Positions 59,138 to 64,000 of a DNA stretch of 64,000 bases are shown here, one piece after another. Made by a program: the position numbers and the translations under genes. Within the stretch, counting starts at the first letter, position 1; each line of letters opens with the position of its first letter. Under the pieces are notes generated by a model. The model ran no database searches, was not told where the DNA came from, and saw nothing but the letters and a program-made list of their open reading frames with translations. This DNA comes from Rhodocollybia butyracea (Eukaryota; Basidiomycota; Agaricomycetes; Agaricales; Omphalotaceae): contig JADNRY010000046.1 of NCBI GenBank assembly GCA_015501585.1, positions 62,001 through 126,000 of the forward strand, given 5' to 3'.

Positions 59138-59239
59138 TTATCCATCTATCTTCAGGACAACTACTTCAACCTGGTACTCCATTCTCAAATAAGAAGACTC
59201 ACAGTTGTCGTCATCTACTTCCCTTGTCCATCTATCTTC
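59068..59239. repeat. 86-bp tandem duplication
   Basis: Units 59,068-59,153 and 59,154-59,239 share acttcaacctggtactcc, ttctcaaataagaagactca, cagttgtcgtcat and ccatctatcttc with only about five differences. The duplication covers the 3' end of the minus-strand gene. Confidence 0.93.
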
Positions 59240-60167
59240 CACTTCTCCTATTTCGTAGTACAAGGCCATGTCACGCACGATTTTTAGTACTTCCCTTGTC
59301 CTTCTGTCTGCCTCTTCATCTACTTTTCCTATGGTTGGCACAGGGGGTCTATGTATAATACCTCTCTTGGCAAGGTGTGACAGCTCGTCTTCTGAAGCTT
59401 TTGCAAGCCCTTCTTTCTTGATCAAGTGGGACAGAATGGCCCTCGGAACCTTCTTGAGTGCTATACTATACTCAAAGATAGCCTTCCTCCTCTCATGCCA
59501 ATCTGCAGCATCTACCTCGCCCTTTACAATACTGGAAAAGAAATCCTTGTATTCTTTATGCCTGTTCGCAAGGGCCTGGCACTCTGATCTCCGGGTCGTG
59601 TAGGACTGGTATGCATTGTGATATGCCCAGTGGTATGGATCGCCGCGCTTCGTGAACTCAGCCAAACCGGATTTACCACCAACAGCATGATACAGAGCTT
59701 GTTCTTCGTCGGCACTGCGGGGAGCCCTCGTTAAGACTTTCCATACGTGACTGACAACCGATGCGGAATGTAAGGGCTTGTCGGGAGGGGGGCGAAGCTT
59801 GACACACATTTCCTCTATAGCTATATTAGATTTCGTTTGGAATCAGTCATTTGTGCGGAGATGAAGAGGCTTTCATCTCACTCAAACCGGAAGTAGTCAC
59901 CATAGTGAACACCTCCCTGGCTCTGGGTGTTAGAGTGGACAGAACCTCCTCTAGTACTCGAGGGATGGCAAGCACACGAGCTTCCTCTAAAGCACGCGCT
60001 TTCTCTGCATTTTCTCTTCGCTGAGGGCCTCTGGGAAATAAAATGATCTTGGTCGATTGCTTCTGAGCAGATGATTGGGTAGATATGCAAGCGGCTTGTA
60101 CAAGTTGCAGATGCCATCGATGAATCCGAGTCGAGATTGTTCGATTAGCGAACAGATAGGAAGCCAT
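59138..60167 (-). CDS. Putative mitochondrial protein of unknown function
   Basis: Two exons (60167-59888, 59820-59138) give 320 residues. The N-terminus MASYLFANRTISTRIHRWHL + QLVQAACISTQSSAQKQ is Arg/Ser-rich without acids, like a mitochondrial presequence. Then KIILFPRGPQRRENAEKARA, VLEEVLSTLTPRAREVFTM, and the second exon CVKLRPPPDKPLHSASVVSH + VWKVLTRAPRSADEEQALYH, GDPYHWAYHNAYQSYTTRRS, helical ADWHERRKAIFEYSIALKKV. No domain recognised; a mitoribosome or nucleoid factor would fit the size but is speculation. An in-frame ATG at 60209 exists. The C-terminus has been altered by the 86-bp duplication. Divergent from GPI15, 140 bp between starts. Confidence 0.6.
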
Positions 60168-60307
60168 AGATGTTCCCAACAGAGAGTTGATGAAGAATTT
60201 GTGAGTCACCGGTAAATCGTAAGCGTGAAGAAGGCCGGTATGTACCAGAGAGGTTCAATTGTCAACAGACAGATTCTCGGCCCGGTCTGCTTTTGCCTGT
60301 AACGTCC

Positions 60308-61037
60308 ATGCAGCGCTTACATCCGCTGCAAACAAATCCTGAATTCTCCATCCTCCGCTCCGCTTCCTTTCACGAATATCGAGTCGAAAATTGGCATTTA
60401 GCGCGTGATGGTAGTGGTTCTGTTGTCCGTAATGCTTCGTCTTGGTCCTGGAGTTATTCGCTGCTGCCAGTCATAATATCTGTTTTGTGGCCCAAGGTGC
60501 TTATGTTCCTGCTCCTTGCAAGTATTGGTGCTAGCAAAATACTATCGATCAGGCTGGATCTCTACACCGCATTATATTGACCTTGGCTGTTATTCTATTT
60601 CTCTGGACAAGGTGTACGCAGGTCATCCACGGTACGTATCACATTGAGTTTGTATGCAACCTGGTTGGTTATCTTTCGAATGCAGAATCGGTGATTGTCC
60701 TCCCTGAACACGGAATTCAACTGGAAACACACAGAGGATTTCCCCCGCTTACATTCTCTATCAGTAGACGATTCGTCCCTCATACGATGCTACGCGACGT
60801 TGTAATAAATGAGGGAATCAAGAGGTGGGATATTCGCTATTATCTGGTTGCTCTCAACGAGGGAACTACAGGCATTGCGCTCGACGTGTGTTTTCCGGTA
60901 GGTGGACCATATTCCCAAATCATGCTCTACCTGAATTACAGAAGAACATACTTCCACATTTTCCTGTCCTTATACAGATTTACCGCGACTTGCGCCACCT
61001 TATTGCAGTTCAAGTCCCACCACTGCAGTCGCCATAG
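60308..61037 (+). CDS. GPI15: GPI N-acetylglucosaminyltransferase subunit PIG-H
   Basis: Subunit of the GPI-GnT complex that starts GPI-anchor synthesis on the cytosolic ER face. Start MQRLHPLQTNPEFSILRSAS; a hydrophobic pair YSLLPVIISVLWPKVLMFLL follows, then after short exons the PIG-H domain ESVIVLPEHGIQLETHRGFP, FVPHTMLRDVVINEGIKRWD, IRYYLVALNEGTTGIALDVC, FPKNILPHFPVLIQIYRDLR. E(S)V..LPE.GIQLET.RG and F(V/I)P...L.DVVINE are the family signature. The exon join between about 60,540 and 60,632 is uncertain. Tail-to-tail with the TBC gene, 63 bp apart. Confidence 0.85.
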
Positions 61038-61100
61038 CATCCATAAGTATCATCCATAAGTATTAGTAGATATAGTATAGCAAAAGAGATATATAATCAG

Positions 61101-64000
61101 TTAAGCCTCCTCACTCTCATACGCGCTAAGCAGTTCATCGTACCCCTCGTCGTCACCCATGTCCGCATTACTTTCGCGATGCCTTTTCACCTTTGTCTCA
61201 GAAATTTTCCTCGTGCGCCCCTCGGTGGAAATCTTTCTCGAACGAGGCTCTTGTCCGTCACCGGATAGTTTTCGCTGAGTAGCAGTAGGGCTTCGACTAT
61301 CTGCCGACGCTTTTCGGGGCCGTCTGGGAGATCTCGGCGACGATGAAAAATCGGCATCAAAGCTAGTCGCTTTCGGTGTTGTAGCGAGCTCCTGCTCCTC
61401 GTGAGGCCATTCAACAGCGAGCGAACTGGGGCTAACCGTGTTAGTATGCTCAGACACAGCTGTCTGGTCAAGTTGCTGTATCCGTAAATTTGGGAGCTTT
61501 GTGCTTCGTTTAGTGCGTGATACCCGGGTACTACGCTTTGGAAACTCAGGAACAGACGAGTCAGACGTATCGCCTGCAGTTGGAGGCGTTTTCTTCCAAC
61601 TGAGCTTTCGTGATTGAAGGGGTCGTACAGGATCATCAAGAGGAGTTTTCTCAAAGTTCTCTTCAGGAATAGTGGTCTTTATAGAGCTCGTTAAGGAAGG
61701 GGATCGCATTTCTGTTGGCGAATCAGGTATGTGAACCTGACCCCAGCCAGGAGATTTGGGCCCCAATGGTGACATTACGACCGGGCTACCAAGTGCAGGC
61801 CCGCCTGATGAGGAACCTGAAGATGACGACAAGGAGAGATGCGGTGTTGATCCTGAGCGGAAATGTGGCACTGGAGGAATGGCAGAACCGATAGTGACAG
61901 AATTAGTTCTGGCATGGGGGGCCATCGGAGAAATGGATCTCCTATTCAATGCAACCTTCCTGCTGGGCGTTGCACCATCCGATTCATAATCGAACTTCCC
62001 TCGCATGAGTGCATCAGAAGGAGAGAGTGAAGAGATAGAGGACAGTGAATCTCGGTCCGGCCCAACTTTAGAGCGAGCTTGCATAACCTCGCTCCATTGA
62101 CCGGACTCTTTGCGCGCGCTAACGGGCGTACTATTCTCAGACCTCGAGATCACTCGCTCGCCGCGGGGTGCTATAACCGACGTTGAGCCCAACAAGAGGG
62201 GACGCGGCCCGGATTTAGGTTTATTCTGTGGAGCAGCAGTTTCAGAGCCACGCGTCAACGCTGCTAACGAGGCTTGCAGATTCCGGGTTTTCTGTATTAA
62301 GCCACCCTCAGATGTCGGGGACAATTCTGGGCTGCTAGGAACGTCAATGACGGGTCCGTTTCCTGAGAAGATCATGGTGTCGCGCGGGGGCTTAAAGAAT
62401 GCGGGGCGACTCGGGGGTGAGTAGAGCCCCAACCTATCAACGTCCGGCGCTGATGTTCGGTGAGTTTCTTGCTCTGTTACAAAGTTCTGCGGCGCTGAGT
62501 AACGGACAGAGTCCGCGGACTGCGGTTGGGGCGGCACTGGTTGATTCGCAATGCCTTTCCGTATACCCCACGAACCAGCTAAAGCTTTTGCTTGCCAGTT
62601 ACTACTGACTTTGGAAAGCGTGGCAGCCGCATTTGACTCTTTCAGCTTCTCTGCGTAGCTCCATATACCACTAGATGACGACCAGCCTTTCGAAGAATTC
62701 GTAGAAGGTTCGGAATCCGTGATGACTATGGACGGAGATTGTGGTGTTGTGGGGGGAGAATCAAGAGGGCTGAGGCTTAAAGGAGACGGAGGAGGTTCCA
62801 TTGCAGTTTGGTTGGTAATTCCCCTCCATACACTTGAAGCTAGACGAGTCGTCACAGACTCACTGTTACCTTCCTGAATTTGTGAATCGCTGTCTGATGT
62901 ATTGTCGACGACTATCGACGGAGAGGGCTGATGAAAAGGACTTGTAGGACTCATGGGTGATGGAGGGGTTTCCATAGCAGTTTGGTTGGTGATCCCTCTC
63001 CAAACCGTTGTGGCTAAGCGAGCAGTCAAGCCTGAATCATTGGCCACTTCCTGTGTCTCTGTGTCGTTCCCTGAAGTTTCTTCTTCGTCTGAGGTCTCGG
63101 AAGGAGAAGACCCCTCTGGAGAAGGTGATTGATTTGTAAACCCTTTCCAGACAGATAGACGCAAGCGGTCTCCAAGGGTAAGGGGATTCATGGCAACAAG
63201 TTTAGCTTCATCTTCTCTACGAAGACGAAGTTCCGAAGCAGTCTGAAGTATAGAATCGATTCCACCCGCTGCATCGATCGGATAGTGCTGTAGAAGTGCC
63301 ATTCCTTGGATAAAAGCATCACCTAGTTCCCAGGGACGTAAAGGTGACGAAGGAGGTAACCCGGTCAAATCCTCTGACCATAAACCATTCTGTGGTTGTC
63401 CACGTTTACCGAGCCTACGACGAGAGCGTAAGTAAACAGAAGAACAGGGATTAGACTGGAGATACCGAAAAAGAGCAGTTCTCGCCCGAATGAGCATTGC
63501 AGTGCAGATATCCACGAGAAACTCTACTTTGAAATTCTGTCGTTCACGCATTTGACAGGCAAAGAGAGCGTCCCAGACGACTATCACTGAGGAGAGCGGT
63601 AGAGTCTGTGTAAAAAGCGGAGCCATCCATCGACTGTAAATTTCCTTAATGATCAGAACTAGCCACTGGTTATGAACGGTTTACGCACTATGAGTAATGC
63701 GGTAGAGCAGGGTCAAGACCTTTCGCAAACAAATTATCCCGCAGCTCAGTATCAGCCCAATTTAGTCGTTCACTGAATTTCCGCATCCATATATTGCCAC
63801 CTTCTTCATCTTCAAGCTCTGAGAATTCTCCCACCATTGTTTCGAACATCCAGAAGGTGTCAGCTTCGACATGGGCGAGGTCATCAGGCTCTACCTCTTG
63901 ATTTAGGACCGAATATAAAGGAAGAAGCAGAGCAGGTATGTGAGGCGATAGGTTGCCTGGATTTACTGAACCATGTACAAATAATAGACGGAGTAACGCT
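61101..64000 (-). CDS. TBC-domain Rab GTPase-activating protein, C-terminal part
   Basis: Accelerates GTP hydrolysis by a Rab; the 5' part lies beyond the window. The upstream exon reads NLSPHIPALLLPLYSVLNQE, VEADTFWMFETMVGEFSELE, IWMRKFSERLNWADTELRDN, and after an intron at about 63,628-63,687 RWMAPLFTQTLPLSSVIVVW + DALFACQMRERQNFKVEFLV, the end of a TBC domain (F.W....TRELPL...LWD pattern). A disordered tail of about 700 residues follows, with repeated VWRGITNQ units, many Ser-Pro sites (PPSPLSLSPLDSPPTTPQSP) and a basic C-terminus (RRPRKASADSRSP, KRHRESNADMG). The tail suggests heavy phosphorylation. The exact TBC subfamily cannot be set. Confidence 0.8.

Overview
The window is nuclear DNA of a filamentous basidiomycete, most likely an agaricomycete (mushroom-forming fungus). 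Almost every gene is cut by several introns of about 45-65 nt with GT..AG ends. Characteristic gene families are present: a retaining trehalose phosphorylase, a short unspecific peroxygenase, a multi-pass membrane protein of a mushroom-type family, and a P450. No organellar, bacterial or viral segment was recognised. Exon boundaries below were worked out by hand from reading frame, splice signals and family conservation.

Layout. 1-7.7 kb is a dense housekeeping block: trehalose phosphorylase (5' part), a TFIIB-like zinc-ribbon protein, a PAP2 lipid phosphatase, PPP4R2, a Fyv7-like rRNA-processing protein and eIF1. 7.7-15.6 kb is gene-poor, with an unspecific peroxygenase, one orphan protein, repeats and TATA boxes without genes. 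15.6-25.4 kb is dense again: SNRNP27, an RRM-like protein, the cap-binding protein CBP20 (with a GC-AG intron), TRAPPC10/Trs130, phosphoserine aminotransferase and an orphan gene. 25.4-30.6 kb holds HSP90, its heat-shock promoter and a decayed HSP90 3' fragment. 30.6-38.4 kb carries TSC1/hamartin, NAC-alpha, TRM9, ALG13, P5C reductase and a single-pass membrane protein. 38.4-45.0 kb is a gene-free repeat block with a perfect 78-bp palindrome, two three-copy short repeat families and an inverted ~160-bp pair. 45.0-49 kb is accessory: a multi-pass membrane protein, a P450 and a possible small secreted protein. 49-64 kb is dense: an orphan gene, RPT3, RRP3 helicase, ALG3, a GH5 exo-beta-1,3-glucanase whose frame appears broken, a putative mitochondrial protein with an 86-bp tandem duplication at its end, GPI15/PIG-H, and the 3' part of a TBC-domain RabGAP.

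Genes are packed head-to-head and tail-to-tail: ten divergent pairs have start codons about 55-165 bp apart, and three convergent pairs have stop codons only 12-25 bp apart. Functional themes are N-glycan and GPI assembly (ALG13, ALG3, GPI15), mRNA and rRNA processing (SNRNP27, CBP20, RRP3, Fyv7-like), proteostasis (HSP90, NAC-alpha, RPT3) and TOR/vesicle control (TSC1, TRAPPC10, TBC protein). These are ordinary genome neighbours, not an operon-like pathway. The most unusual features are the 38-45 kb repeat block, the SINE-like repeat that supplies the TSC1 stop codon, the HSP90 relic and MEEID tail, and the two recent-looking lesions at 57.8 and 59.1 kb.
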